Shown here: positions 23,980-32,334 of the stretch, one piece after another
How the letters are laid out: every line of letters starts with the position of its first letter
Position numbering within the stretch: the stretch's first letter is position 1
From: Streptomyces sp. H27-H5
Lineage (GTDB): Bacteria; Actinomycetota; Actinomycetes; Streptomycetales; Streptomycetaceae
Direction: 5' to 3'
Assembly: GCF_026627505.1 (NCBI RefSeq)
Contig: NZ_JAPNLK010000085.1
Span: 1-33,925 of the forward strand
Length of the DNA stretch: 33,925 nt
Notes under the pieces: model-generated
Database searches by the model: none
What the model saw: only the letters and a program-made list of their open reading frames with translations
What the model was told of the DNA's origin: nothing
Translations under genes and position numbers: made by a program

Positions 23980-25149
23980 ATGGCCGCGGAACCCGTCATC
24001 GTCGAAGCCGTACGCACCCCCATCGGAAAGCGCGGGGGCGCGCTCGCCAACCTTCATCCCGCCTACCTGCTCGGTGAGACCTACCGCGAGCTCCTCGCCC
24101 GTACCGGAATCCAGCCCGACTGCGTCGAACAGATCGTCGGCGGCACCGTCACCCACGCCGGCGAGCAGTCGATGAACCCCGCCCGCAACGCCTGGCTGGC
24201 CATGGGCCTGCCCTACGAGACCGCCGCGACCACCGTGGACTGTCAGTGCGGCAGCTCCCAACAGGCCAACCACATGGTGGCCAACATGATCTCCGGCGGG
24301 GTCATGGACATCGGCATCGCCTGCGGGGTCGAGGCCATGAGCCGGGTCCCGCTCGGTTCCGGCTCCAAGCACGGTCCCGGCAAGCCCTTCCCCGACGAGT
24401 GGAACGTCGACCTCCCGAATCAGTTCGAGGCCGCCGAGCGCATCGCCCGCCACCGGGGACTGACCCGCGAGGACGTCGACACGCTGGGCGTGCTCTCCCA
24501 GGAGCGGGCGGCCACCGCCTGGGCCGAGGAGCGCTTCAAGCGCGAGACGTTCGCCGTGCAGGTGCCGACCACCGAGGCGGAACAGGCCGCGGGTCAGGGC
24601 ATGTGGCGGCTGGTCGACCGTGACGAGGGACTGCGGGACACCTCCATGGAGGGCCTCGCCCGACTCAAGCCGGTCATGCCGACCGCCGTGCACACCGCCG
24701 GGAACTCCTCGCAGATCTCCGACGGGGCCGCGGCCGTGATGTGGGCCTCGCGCAAGATGGCCCGCGCGCTGAAACTCAAGCCGCGCGCCCGGATCGTGGC
24801 GCAGACGCTGGTCGGCGCGGACCCGCACTACCACCTGGACGGCCCGATCGACGCGACACGGGCCGTGCTGGGCAAGGCCGGGATGTCCCTCCGGGACATC
24901 GACCTCGTGGAGATCAACGAGGCCTTCGCCTCCGTCGTCCTCAGCTGGGCGCAGGTCTTCGACCAGAACCTGGAGAAGGTCAACGTGAACGGCGGCGGCA
25001 TCGCGCTCGGCCACCCCGTCGGCGCCACCGGCGCCCGACTGATCACCACCGCGCTCCACGAGCTGGAACGGCGCGACAAGGAGTTCGCGCTGATCACCAT
25101 GTGCGCGGGCGGCGCGCTGGCCACCGGCACGATCATCCAGCGGCTGTAA
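23980..25149 (+). CDS. fadA5: Steroid 3-ketoacyl-CoA thiolase (FadA5-like)
   Basis: The 389-aa thiolase has the nucleophile Cys90 in TVDCQCGSSQQANH, the catalytic His in GGGIALGHPVGATGAR and the second Cys in ITMCAGGALATGT, and matches FadA5 of M. tuberculosis (391 aa) in many stretches, for example DLPNQFEAAERIARHRGLTREDVD, HTAGNSSQISDGAAAV and VEINEAFASVVLSWA. FadA5 cleaves 3-ketoacyl-CoA steroid side chains thiolytically, releasing acetyl-CoA (or propionyl-CoA in the next cycle). GGAGAGG precedes the ATG. Other steroid side-chain genes are not in the window, so a full pathway must be looked for elsewhere. Confidence 0.92.
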   Translation: MAAEPVIVEAVRTPIGKRGGALANLHPAYLLGETYRELLARTGIQPDCVEQIVGGTVTHAGEQSMNPARNAWLAMGLPYETAATTVDCQCGSSQQANHMVANMISGGVMDIGIACGVEAMSRVPLGSGSKHGPGKPFPDEWNVDLPNQFEAAERIARHRGLTREDVDTLGVLSQERAATAWAEERFKRETFAVQVPTTEAEQAAGQGMWRLVDRDEGLRDTSMEGLARLKPVMPTAVHTAGNSSQISDGAAAVMWASRKMARALKLKPRARIVAQTLVGADPHYHLDGPIDATRAVLGKAGMSLRDIDLVEINEAFASVVLSWAQVFDQNLEKVNVNGGGIALGHPVGATGARLITTALHELERRDKEFALITMCAGGALATGTIIQRL

Positions 25150-25209
25150 CGGCCGCTTCGGTACCACCATCACCGCGCGAGCCGTCTCGGACCCAGTGGG
25201 ATGGGAAGC

Positions 25210-25258
25210 CGAAGGCCCCGACGGCCGGACCTGGGGAGGCCGGCCACCGGGGCCTTCG
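25210..25258 (+). terminator. Terminator of the thiolase gene
   Basis: The arms CGAAGGCCCCG (25210-25220) and CGGGGCCTTCG (25248-25258) pair perfectly, and the stem is extended inside by CGGCCGG / CCGGCC. It lies 60 bp after the thiolase stop. The following 25259-25386 contains only short repeats such as GGCGGG. Confidence 0.75.
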
Positions 25259-25386
25259 CATGTCTGTCACCGCCTTGTGGGCGGATTCCGCGTTGCCACG
25301 CGGGGGGTGTTCTCGTCGCCTCGTGGGCGGGAAGTCGTGCGTCGCCTCGCGGGCGGGTCCTGCCGTGTCCGCTGCCACTGGTCGGC

Positions 25387-25791
25387 TTAGTACCAGTGGT
25401 GGGACTGCCAGAAGTTCCAGGCGCCGACGGGGCTGCCGTAGCGGGAGTTCATGTAGTCCAGGCCCCACTTGATCTGGGTCGCCGGGTTGGTCTTCCAGTC
25501 CGCGCCCGCCGAGGCCATCTTCGACGCCGGCAGGGCCTGGACCAGGCCGTACGCGCCGGAGGAGGAGTTCGTGGCGGTGTGGTTCCAGCCGCTCTCGTGG
25601 GAGACGATCTTGGAGAAGGCTGCGAACTGGGCCGGGTCCTTGATCATCTGCTGCGCGATGGACTTGGCGTTCATCGGGGCCGCCTGGGCCGGGACCGTGG
25701 CGAGCATGGAACCGGCGACGCCGAGGGCGAGCACGGAACCGGCGATGGCCTTCTTGGAGGCGGCGATGCGGCGGATGACGGTGTTGGACAC
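25387..25791 (-). CDS. Small secreted lytic transglycosylase (SLT domain)
   Basis: With the GTG at 25791 (GGAAGG upstream) the precursor has 134 aa. A signal peptide ends near VPAQA-AP (residue about 38). The mature domain is a minimal SLT/goose-lysozyme-like fold: FSKIVSHESGWNHTATN with the catalytic Glu66, SSGAYGLVQALPASKM, and a terminal DYMNSRYGSPVGAWNFWQSHHWY that is typical of Streptomyces and other actinobacterial transglycosylases. It would cleave peptidoglycan glycan strands outside the cell during growth or germination. It is a single gene with a leader of about 120 nt. Confidence 0.9.
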   Translation of the reverse strand: MSNTVIRRIAASKKAIAGSVLALGVAGSMLATVPAQAAPMNAKSIAQQMIKDPAQFAAFSKIVSHESGWNHTATNSSSGAYGLVQALPASKMASAGADWKTNPATQIKWGLDYMNSRYGSPVGAWNFWQSHHWY

Positions 25792-25918
25792 GGAATGGCC
25801 TTCCGTAGGGGACGGGGACGGCCGCAAGCACGCCGAAGACGTGCGTGAGCCACTCACGCGGTGGAGAGGGGTTCGTCGGCGGGGGGTGAAGTACCCCTGC
25901 CGCCTTGCGACTCATCCA

Positions 25919-25947
25919 GTTCTACAGACGCCCCGACGGCCTGGCAA
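25919..25947 (-). promoter_or_regulatory. Putative HrdB-type promoter of the transglycosylase gene
   Basis: Read on the minus strand: TTGCCA at 25947-25942, a 17-bp spacer and TAGAAC at 25924-25919, close to the housekeeping consensus TTGACN-TAGRNT. It predicts a transcript starting about 120 bp before the GTG. A strong hairpin (GGCGG...GGGGTACTTCACCCC...CCGCC, about 25879-25905) falls in the leader. I could not match the leader to the c-di-AMP (ydaO) riboswitch. Confidence 0.5.
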
Positions 25948-26177
25948 CGACCCCTCTTACTAGCGGCCCTCGCAGGCGGGGCGTTTCGACCCCCCTTCGC
26001 CGCGAGCGGCCTTCACGCAGGTCGGGGCGGGTCCGAAGGGGGTGATACGGGACCCTTGAGGGCTACTAGTCCCTTTCGTATGTGACCTGCGTCCTGTGGG
26101 GCGGGTCACCGGCCAGGGCCCCGAATCTCACCGTCCGTGGTCACCCGTACCCCTCTCGGGGAGGGGTTGAAAACGGA
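25948..26177. other. Gene-free region between the transglycosylase promoter and the ECF operon end
   Basis: No gene is visible. A weak hairpin CCCCTC-TCGGG-GAGGGG (26150-26166) follows the last gene of the ECF operon but lacks a T-run on that strand. Confidence 0.4.
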
Positions 26178-27116
26178 CTAAACCCCTGAATCAAAGGAAA
26201 TCGGGGCATCGAAGGCGGCTTTTCGCGTCGCCCGCCGCAGGGCCTTCAGCAGGGTGGTGCCGAGGGTGAGGGTCAGTACGACGGTCAGCGCCGCCCGCCC
26301 CAGATCCCAGCCCAGCGAGGTCGCCAGGCAGTACGCGACGAACCGCGCCAGGTTCTCCGGCACCGGGTCCCCCGGGTGGAAGGAGACGCCCTGCCCCATG
26401 CCCTGAAGGATCACCCACCCCTGGAGGTTCATGATCGTGCCGTACGCGAACGACCCCACGAACCCGTACGCCGCGAGCATCCCCAGCTCCACCCGGCCCC
26501 GGATCCGGTCCGGCCCCGGCAGCAGACCCGCCCCCAGCGAGAACCAGCCCAGCGCCAGCATCTGGAACGGCATCCACGGCCCGACCCCACCCGTGAGCAG
26601 GGCGGACGCGAACATCGTCACCGAGCCCAGGACGAAGCCGAAGCCGGGCCCCAGCACTCGGCCGCTCAACACCATCAGGAAGAACATCGGCTCCAGGCCC
26701 GCCGTGCCCGCGCCCAGGGGTCTGAGCGCCGCTCCGACGGCGGCCAGCACGCCGAGCATCGCGACGGCCTTGGCGTCCATGCCGTTGTCGGCGATCGTCG
26801 CCACGACGACCGCGACGAGGAGGGGCAGCAGCGCCGCGAAGAGCCACGGCGCGTCCTGGGAATGGGCCAACCCCGACTGCCGGTCGGCGAGCAGCGGCCA
26901 GCCGAACGCGACGATGCCGATCAGGGTGACCAGGACCAGGGCGACGGCGGCACGCGGCCCGATGCGGACCGGGCGGGCGGACCGGGCGGACCGGGTGGTG
27001 CCGTCGACGGGGCGGACCGGGCCGACGGGGCCGACGGGATCGGCCGGGCCGGTCGGGTCGGTCGGGTCGGTCGGATCGGCCGGGTCGGTGGTGCGGGGGG
27101 TGCGCGTGGTGCTCAC
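26178..27116 (-). CDS. ECF transporter S (substrate-binding) component, probably for corrinoids
   Basis: The 312-aa protein has a Pro/Asp/Thr-rich cytosolic head (residues 1-50, DP-T/A repeats), then six or more membrane helices with loops GRVLGPGFGFVLGSVTM, GGVGPWMPFQMLALGWFSLGAGLLPG and YGFVGSFAYGTIMNLQGW, the Gly-rich pattern of ECF S components. The GTG start overlaps the stop of the ATPase gene by four bases. S components bind one vitamin with high affinity and topple in the membrane when the ECF module fires. The substrate is inferred to be cobalamin or a precursor from the riboswitch that heads the operon. Confidence 0.82.
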   Translation of the reverse strand: MSTTRTPRTTDPADPTDPTDPTGPADPVGPVGPVRPVDGTTRSARSARPVRIGPRAAVALVLVTLIGIVAFGWPLLADRQSGLAHSQDAPWLFAALLPLLVAVVVATIADNGMDAKAVAMLGVLAAVGAALRPLGAGTAGLEPMFFLMVLSGRVLGPGFGFVLGSVTMFASALLTGGVGPWMPFQMLALGWFSLGAGLLPGPDRIRGRVELGMLAAYGFVGSFAYGTIMNLQGWVILQGMGQGVSFHPGDPVPENLARFVAYCLATSLGWDLGRAALTVVLTLTLGTTLLKALRRATRKAAFDAPISFDSGV

Positions 27117-29029
27117 GGGGCGAGACCCCCGGCCGTGTCGTCGCCGACGTCGACGCTGTCCCCGTCCCCGTCCCCGTTCCCGTCCCCGTCCTCGTCCTCG
27201 TTCACGTCACCCTCACCCTCACCGTCATCGGAGAGGGCCCGCGCGACCTGGGACACCGTGAGCCACCGCCCCGGCGCCAGGATCTTGGCCACCTGCGGGG
27301 CGAAGGCGGGGGAGGAGACCACCACCTCGGCCGTCGGACCGTCCGCGACGATCTCCCCGCCGGCCAGGATCACCACCCGGTGCGCCAGCTCGGCGGCGAG
27401 TTCCACGTCGTGCGTGGCCAGGACGACGGCGTGCCCCGCGGTGGCGAGCGAGCGCAGGATCCCGATCAGCCGGGCCTTGGCGGCGTAGTCCAGGCCGCGG
27501 GTGGGCTCGTCGAGCAGCAACAGGGCGGGTTCGCCGGTCAGCACCAGGGCCAGGGCCAGTGCGAGACGCTGCCCCTCGGAGAGGTCCCGGGGGTGGGTGT
27601 CGTCGGGGACGTCGGGCAGCAGGGCCGTCACCAGGTCCCGGCAGGTGCCGGGGGCCGCGCCCGCGTCGGAGTCGGCGGCCGCGCACTCGGCGGCGACCGT
27701 GTCGGCGTAGAGGAGGTCCCTGGGGTCCTGCGGGACCAGCCCGACGTGGCGGACCATCTCCGGCGGCGGGGTGCGATGCGGGATGCGGCCGCCCACGAGC
27801 ACCGTGCCGGTGGTCGGCTCGATCGTGCCGACGAGGGTCGCGAGCAGGGTGGACTTGCCGGCGCCGTTGCGGCCCATGAGGGCGACGGTCTCGCCGGGGG
27901 CGATCGTGAGGTCGATCCCGTGCAGTACCTCGACCCGACCCCGGCGTACGGACACACCCGCGGCCGTGGCCGTCACAGCCGTCGTGGCACCGGCACCAAC
28001 ACCGGCACCAACACCGGCACCAACACCGGCACCAACACCAACACCGGCACCGGCAGCGGGCGCGGGCGGGGTGCGGCGCAGCAGCCGGGCCAGGCGACCG
28101 GGGGAGCCCTGCGGGCGGCTCGGCCCACCCGCCGCACCCGGCCCCTTCGCGGGCTCGGACGGCGTCCGGACCCCCGCCGCGCACGCCACCGGGACGGGAT
28201 CCGTCGCCGCGTCCTGCGGCAGGCGGGACCGCAGCGGGCCGGCCAGCCGGCGGGCGTCGCGGACCGACAGGGGCAGGGGGGACCAGCCCGCGAGTCGGCC
28301 CAGGGAAATCACCGGGGGGTGCACCGGGGAGACCGCCATGATCTCCGCCGGGCTCCCCATGACCGGGGCCGCGCCCGCTGACGGCAGGAGCAGCAACCGG
28401 TCCGCGTACTGGACCACCCGCTCCAGGCGGTGTTCCGCCATGAGCACCGTGGTGCCCAGGTCGTGCACCAGCCGCTGGAGCACCGCCAGGACCTCCTCGG
28501 CCGCTGCCGGGTCCAGCGCCGAGGTGGGTTCGTCCAGGACGAGCACGCGCGGGTGCGGGGTCAGCACGGAGCCGATCGCGACCCGCTGCTGCTGCCCGCC
28601 GGAGAGGGTGGCGATGGGGCGGTCGCGGAGTTCGTTGAGGCCCAGCAGGTCGAGGGTCTCCTCGACCCGGCGGCGCATCACCGCGGGCGGGAGCCCCAGC
28701 GACTCCATGCCGTAGGCCAGCTCGTCCTCCACCACGTCCGTCACGAAGTGGGCCATCGGATCCTGGCCGACCGTGCCCACCACGTCGGCGAGCTCGCGCG
28801 GCTTGTGCGTACGGGTGTCGCGTCCCGCGACCGTGACCCGGCCGCTCAGTCGGCCGCCCGTGAAGTGCGGGACCAGCCCGGAGACCGCCCCCAGAAGAGT
28901 CGACTTGCCGACACCGGACGGGCCGACCAGCAAGGTCAGCTCCCCTTCCGGCACGACGAAGTCCGCAGCGCGCAGCGCCGGTCCGGCGGCTCCCTCGTAG
29001 GTCACCGACACCTGCTCGAAACGGATCAC
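27113..29029 (-). CDS. ECF transporter energy-coupling ATPase, two fused ABC domains
   Basis: The 638-aa protein starts at GTG 29029 (GAAGGAGG box), overlapping the stop of the T-component gene by four bases. Domain 1 has GPSGVGKST, LSGGQQQRVAIG and VLVLDEPTSALD; domain 2 has GRNGAGKST, LSEGQRLALALA and LLLLDEPTRGLD. They replace the EcfA1/EcfA2 pair. The inter-domain linker contains a repeated Val-Gly-Ala-Gly stretch (about residues 326-348) from a 12-bp DNA repeat, and the C-terminus is a very acidic DGDGNGDGDGD-type tail (last 40 residues). It drives S-component toppling by ATP hydrolysis. Confidence 0.9.
   Translation of the reverse strand: MIRFEQVSVTYEGAAGPALRAADFVVPEGELTLLVGPSGVGKSTLLGAVSGLVPHFTGGRLSGRVTVAGRDTRTHKPRELADVVGTVGQDPMAHFVTDVVEDELAYGMESLGLPPAVMRRRVEETLDLLGLNELRDRPIATLSGGQQQRVAIGSVLTPHPRVLVLDEPTSALDPAAAEEVLAVLQRLVHDLGTTVLMAEHRLERVVQYADRLLLLPSAGAAPVMGSPAEIMAVSPVHPPVISLGRLAGWSPLPLSVRDARRLAGPLRSRLPQDAATDPVPVACAAGVRTPSEPAKGPGAAGGPSRPQGSPGRLARLLRRTPPAPAAGAGVGVGAGVGAGVGAGVGAGATTAVTATAAGVSVRRGRVEVLHGIDLTIAPGETVALMGRNGAGKSTLLATLVGTIEPTTGTVLVGGRIPHRTPPPEMVRHVGLVPQDPRDLLYADTVAAECAAADSDAGAAPGTCRDLVTALLPDVPDDTHPRDLSEGQRLALALALVLTGEPALLLLDEPTRGLDYAAKARLIGILRSLATAGHAVVLATHDVELAAELAHRVVILAGGEIVADGPTAEVVVSSPAFAPQVAKILAPGRWLTVSQVARALSDDGEGEGDVNEDEDGDGNGDGDGDSVDVGDDTAGGLAP
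27165..27205. repeat. Hexanucleotide repeat coding for the acidic tail
   Basis: CCCCGT / TCCTCG-type hexamers are repeated about seven times and encode the Asp-Gly/Glu-Asp tail of the ATPase. Such a tract can change copy number without breaking the frame. Confidence 0.55.
27987..28050. repeat. 12-bp tandem repeat in the ATPase linker
   Basis: ACCGGCACCAAC is repeated at least four times, with partial copies at both ends, and codes for a flexible Val-Gly-Ala-Gly linker between the two ABC domains. All units are multiples of three bases. Confidence 0.75.
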
Positions 29030-30303
29030 TGCGACGCCTCCTTCGGCGGAACGGGTGCCACGAAGGCGGGAAGCAGGCCGATGAGGATCGCGGCCGCCGG
29101 CCACAGCGGGAGCGTGGGCGCGACCAGGGGCACGACCCCCGGGCGCAGCGCCTCCGGGTCCCGGGTGCCCGCGTAGATCAACAGGCCCGCGACCGCCGCC
29201 CCCGACCCGGCGACCAGCCAGGCCCGCGCGCCCCAGCGATCGGGCCGGTACCGGGTGCGGACGCTGCGCCGGCCGCCCAGGCGCAGGCCCGCCAGGGCCA
29301 GCACCAGGCCGACGAGGAGCAGGGGCAGGCCGAACGCGGCGCCCTCCGCCGCGAGCAGCCCGTACGTGCCCGCGCACATGCCGAGGAGCCCGCCGAGGGT
29401 GAGCGCGTTGGTGGTGTGCCGGACCGCGGGCGGAACCCGCGCCGTGCGCCCGTACCCGCGCGCGTCCATCGAGGCGGCAACCGCCACCGAACGCTCCAGC
29501 GCGCCCTCCAGGACCGGCAGGCCGATCTGGAGGACGGCCTTGACGCCGCCGGTGGGCCGACCGCGCAGCCGGCGGGCGGTCCGCAGCCGCACCACGTCCG
29601 CGACCATGTTCGGCGCGAACGTCATGGCGACGACCACGGCGACCCCCGCCTCGTACAGGGCGGCCGGCAGGGACTTCAGCAGCCGGGCCGGATTGGCGAG
29701 GGCGTTGGCGGCGCCCACGCAGATGAGGAGGGTGGCCAGCTTCGCGCCGTCGTAGAAGGCGAAGACCAGCTGCTCGGCCGTCACCCTGCCGCCGAAGCGG
29801 ATGCCCTGCGCCCAGGCCGGCAGGGGAACCTCCGGCAGGGTGAAGAGGGTGTGCGAGCCGGGCAGCGGGGAGCCGAGCAGCATGGAGAAGACCAGGCGCA
29901 GGCCGATGACGAACAGGCCGAGCTTGACGAACGCCCCGTACGAACGCGCCCACGGCGCCGAGGTCCGGCGGGCGGCGACCACGTAGCCGGCGACGCCGAC
30001 GATCAGGCCGAGGAGGAGGGGATTGGTCGTCCGGGAGGCGGCCGTGGCCAGCCCGAGGGCCCACAGCCACCAGGCCCCCGCGTGCAGGGCGTTCCCGCGA
30101 CGTGCCTCGGGGGCCAGATGCCGCCTCTTCTTGTACACGGGCCCGTGCGGGTCGGTCTTCGCCGCCGCGAGGCGGCTCCGCCCGGGCGGTGTCACGTCGC
30201 CGACCGCCGCGCCGTGGACGGTCCCCGACACGGCGGCGGAGGCGGATGTGGCCGCGGGACCGGTGTCGGACGCGGTACCGGGCCTGCGCGCCGGCTCCGT
30301 CAT
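29026..30303 (-). CDS. ECF transporter T component (CbiQ-like)
   Basis: The start at ATG 30303 overlaps the stop of the upstream gene (ATGA) and gives 425 aa. After a soluble head of about 80 residues come the membrane helices and the coupling region with the two Arg-Gly motifs of T components: RTARRLRGRPTGGVKAVLQ and SMDARGYGRTARVPP. These bind the grooves of the two ATPase domains. The length exceeds the usual 250-300 aa because of the head and three added C-terminal helices (about residues 290-420). It is the scaffold of the ECF module. Confidence 0.88.
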   Translation of the reverse strand: MTEPARRPGTASDTGPAATSASAAVSGTVHGAAVGDVTPPGRSRLAAAKTDPHGPVYKKRRHLAPEARRGNALHAGAWWLWALGLATAASRTTNPLLLGLIVGVAGYVVAARRTSAPWARSYGAFVKLGLFVIGLRLVFSMLLGSPLPGSHTLFTLPEVPLPAWAQGIRFGGRVTAEQLVFAFYDGAKLATLLICVGAANALANPARLLKSLPAALYEAGVAVVVAMTFAPNMVADVVRLRTARRLRGRPTGGVKAVLQIGLPVLEGALERSVAVAASMDARGYGRTARVPPAVRHTTNALTLGGLLGMCAGTYGLLAAEGAAFGLPLLLVGLVLALAGLRLGGRRSVRTRYRPDRWGARAWLVAGSGAAVAGLLIYAGTRDPEALRPGVVPLVAPTLPLWPAAAILIGLLPAFVAPVPPKEASQ

Positions 30304-30995
30304 CGGGCGCGGCGGCGGGACTGCCAGACGCCGGCCGCGGCCAGCGCGGCCACCGCCACGACGCCCACGACGAGACCCGCCGAGGGCCCACCGGACCCGC
30401 CCGAGGACGATGCCGAGGACGGGGCGGACGCGGAGGAAGAGGACGCCGACGGCTTGTGCCCGGTGTCGTCGGCGATCGGCTCGCCGCAGCCCTGCCGCGG
30501 GTAACCCGAGATCCCGCACAGCAACGCGGCGCCGTTGTAGCGCAGCGGCTTCGCGACCGCCGCCAGGGCCTCCGCCGACGTGGCGTCCGGCGCCACCCTG
30601 GCGCAGGCCGTGCGCGGCGCGTCCCCGGGCGGGGCCTCGCCCGAAGGGGCCTCCGCGGGGAGCCCGAAGTCGATGACCAGGGCCACCCGCTTGCGGCCCT
30701 GCTCCGCGGGGGTCGCGGAGCAGACGGCGTCGAAGTCGGCGTCGGCGCGGGGCCGCCCGGACTGGTCCCCGGCGTCCTTGCTCACGCCGAAGCGGAACCC
30801 CTGTACCGAGCCGTCCGCCGGGCGCGCCGTCGAGGGGCCCTGGGTGGCGTACGACCAGGAACCGTTCGCACCTCCGTCCCAGAACGACCAGTAGCGGTAG
30901 CTCGACGCCATCGCCGGGGCGGAGGCGAACAGCACGAGGAGGACGCCGAAGGCGAGGGCGAGGGCCGGGAACCGGCGAGCGGGCAGCCCGCGCAT
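30300..30995 (-). CDS. SCO2322-like secreted, membrane-anchored protein
   Basis: The 231-aa precursor has a signal peptide (MRGLPARRFPALALAFGVLL... to about residue 28, ASAPAMA-SS), an exported domain opening SSYRYWSFWDGGANGSWSYAT and GSVQGFRFGV, four cysteines (VCSAT, TACARV, LLCGISGYPRQGCGE), a Ser/Ala/Pro stalk and a C-terminal helix followed by RRRAR. The Y-W-S-x-W...WSY...G-S-V-x-G-F-R pattern resembles the small beta domain (DUF4430-type) at the end of transcobalamin-like proteins; this resemblance is by eye only. ATG overlaps the previous stop (TGATG). It probably works with the toroid protein at the cell surface. Confidence 0.75.
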   Translation of the reverse strand: MRGLPARRFPALALAFGVLLVLFASAPAMASSYRYWSFWDGGANGSWSYATQGPSTARPADGSVQGFRFGVSKDAGDQSGRPRADADFDAVCSATPAEQGRKRVALVIDFGLPAEAPSGEAPPGDAPRTACARVAPDATSAEALAAVAKPLRYNGAALLCGISGYPRQGCGEPIADDTGHKPSASSSSASAPSSASSSGGSGGPSAGLVVGVVAVAALAAAGVWQSRRRAR

Positions 30996-32245
30996 CAGAG
31001 TTGGTTCTTCTTCCGGCGGCCGCTCAGCAGGATGCCGATGCCCATGCCGGCCGCGGCGCCCGCGCCGATGATCCACCAGAGGTTCCCGTTGCCGGAGCCC
31101 TCGTCGTCCTTCTTCTTGTCGGCGTCCTCGGAGGCCTGCGCCGTCGGGGTCGCCGACCGCGGCGCCGGGCCCGTCGCGTTCAGTGCGGCGACCAGGTCGG
31201 TGGGCCCGAAGGCCTTCGGGTCCGTGCCCGTGGCGTGCGCGGTGAGGATCAGGGTGCCCAGGGCCGCCGGGTTGCCCTTGGACCACTGCGCCGAGTTGGC
31301 CTTCAGCCACTCCAGGGCGCCGGCCGCCGACTGCTTGTGTCCGGCCGCGGCCAGGGCGATCACCGCGTCGGCGGTGTTGCCGGTGTCCGGGGTGGGCTGG
31401 TCGGCGCCCGGGGTGACGGCGGTGAGGTGGCCGTCCTTCTTCAGGGCCTCGGCCAGGTTCCCGGCCGCGCCCTGGGCGGCGGCCGTCGGGTCGCCGGCGG
31501 TCGCCGGGCAGGCGAGCGCGGCGGCCGGGGTGTCCGTACCGGCCGGGGCGACGACCGCACCCTTGCCGAGCGCGGCCAGCGTCGCGGCGGCGGTCGCGTC
31601 GGCGTTCGCCGCGAGCTTGCCGTCGGCCGGCTGGTACCCGAAGGCGCCCCGGTCGGCGGCCGGCTCGGCGGAGCAGCCCAGCTGGAAGGAGAGCAGGCCG
31701 TCGTACGCGGACTTGCCCGCCTTCGACTTCACGTCGGCGGGCTTCTCGCCCGCCACGGCCAGCGCGCTGATGACGACGGAGGTGGAGCTGCCCTCGCTGG
31801 GGGAGCCGGGGACGTAGGCCCAACCGCCGTCCTCGTTCTGGACGGACTTCAGCCAGTCCACGCCCTTCTTCACCGCCGCGTCGTGGCCGCCCAGCGCCCC
31901 CAACGCCTGTACGGCCACCGCGGTGGCGTTGGTGTCGAGCACGGTCTTCGCGTCGCAGGCCTTCGAGGCGTCGGCGCGGAAGGAGGCGAACCCGCCGTCG
32001 GCGCACTGCTGGCCGACGAGCCAGTCCACGGCCTGCGCGGCCGGCTGCTCGCCGACGGTCCGCTGGGCGAGCAGGGCGAACGACTGGCGCCACACGCCGT
32101 CGTACGTCGGGTCGCCCTTGCCGAACAGACCCGAGGGGACGACCGGCGCCGGGGAGGGGGAGGGCGCGGCGAGGGCCGCGGGGGCGGCACCCGCGCAGAG
32201 CACGGCGGAGGCGGCGAGCGCGGCGGCGCTGCGTCGTACGTTCAT
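30995..32245 (-). CDS. Secreted, anchored alpha/alpha-toroid protein (prenyltransferase/squalene-cyclase-like repeats)
   Basis: The 416-aa precursor has a signal peptide (to about residue 27, ALAAPSPSP), then helical repeats with the PFTB/squalene-cyclase motif: WLVGQQCADGGFASF, WLKSVQNEDGGWAYVPGSP, SAYDGLLSFQLG...GAFGYQP and, later, ALEWLKANSAQW. No catalytic Asp-rich cyclase motif is seen. A polar stalk (EDADKKKDDEGSG), a membrane helix and GRRKKNQL end the protein. The same fold forms the large domain of human intrinsic factor and transcobalamin. As first gene behind a cobalamin riboswitch, a surface corrinoid-binding role is a good hypothesis. Confidence 0.85.
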   Translation of the reverse strand: MNVRRSAAALAASAVLCAGAAPAALAAPSPSPAPVVPSGLFGKGDPTYDGVWRQSFALLAQRTVGEQPAAQAVDWLVGQQCADGGFASFRADASKACDAKTVLDTNATAVAVQALGALGGHDAAVKKGVDWLKSVQNEDGGWAYVPGSPSEGSSTSVVISALAVAGEKPADVKSKAGKSAYDGLLSFQLGCSAEPAADRGAFGYQPADGKLAANADATAAATLAALGKGAVVAPAGTDTPAAALACPATAGDPTAAAQGAAGNLAEALKKDGHLTAVTPGADQPTPDTGNTADAVIALAAAGHKQSAAGALEWLKANSAQWSKGNPAALGTLILTAHATGTDPKAFGPTDLVAALNATGPAPRSATPTAQASEDADKKKDDEGSGNGNLWWIIGAGAAAGMGIGILLSGRRKKNQL

Positions 32246-32334
32246 GTGGGGCGGGTGCCTCTCGTGCTGGGGAACGGAGGCAGGCACGCGCGGGTACCGG
32301 GCTCCGGCTCCGTTTACCTCGACGGTGCCGGCCA

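Noticed and set aside
25792..26060. c-di-AMP (ydaO) riboswitch before the transglycosylase
   Set aside because: The characteristic conserved blocks were not found; only a simple hairpin is visible. A covariance search would decide.
29030..30391. N-terminal extension that would make the ECF ATPase over 1,000 residues long
   Set aside because: The extension overlaps the T-component gene in another frame and has shadow composition. GTG 29029 has a perfect ribosome-binding site and the ABC fold begins directly there.
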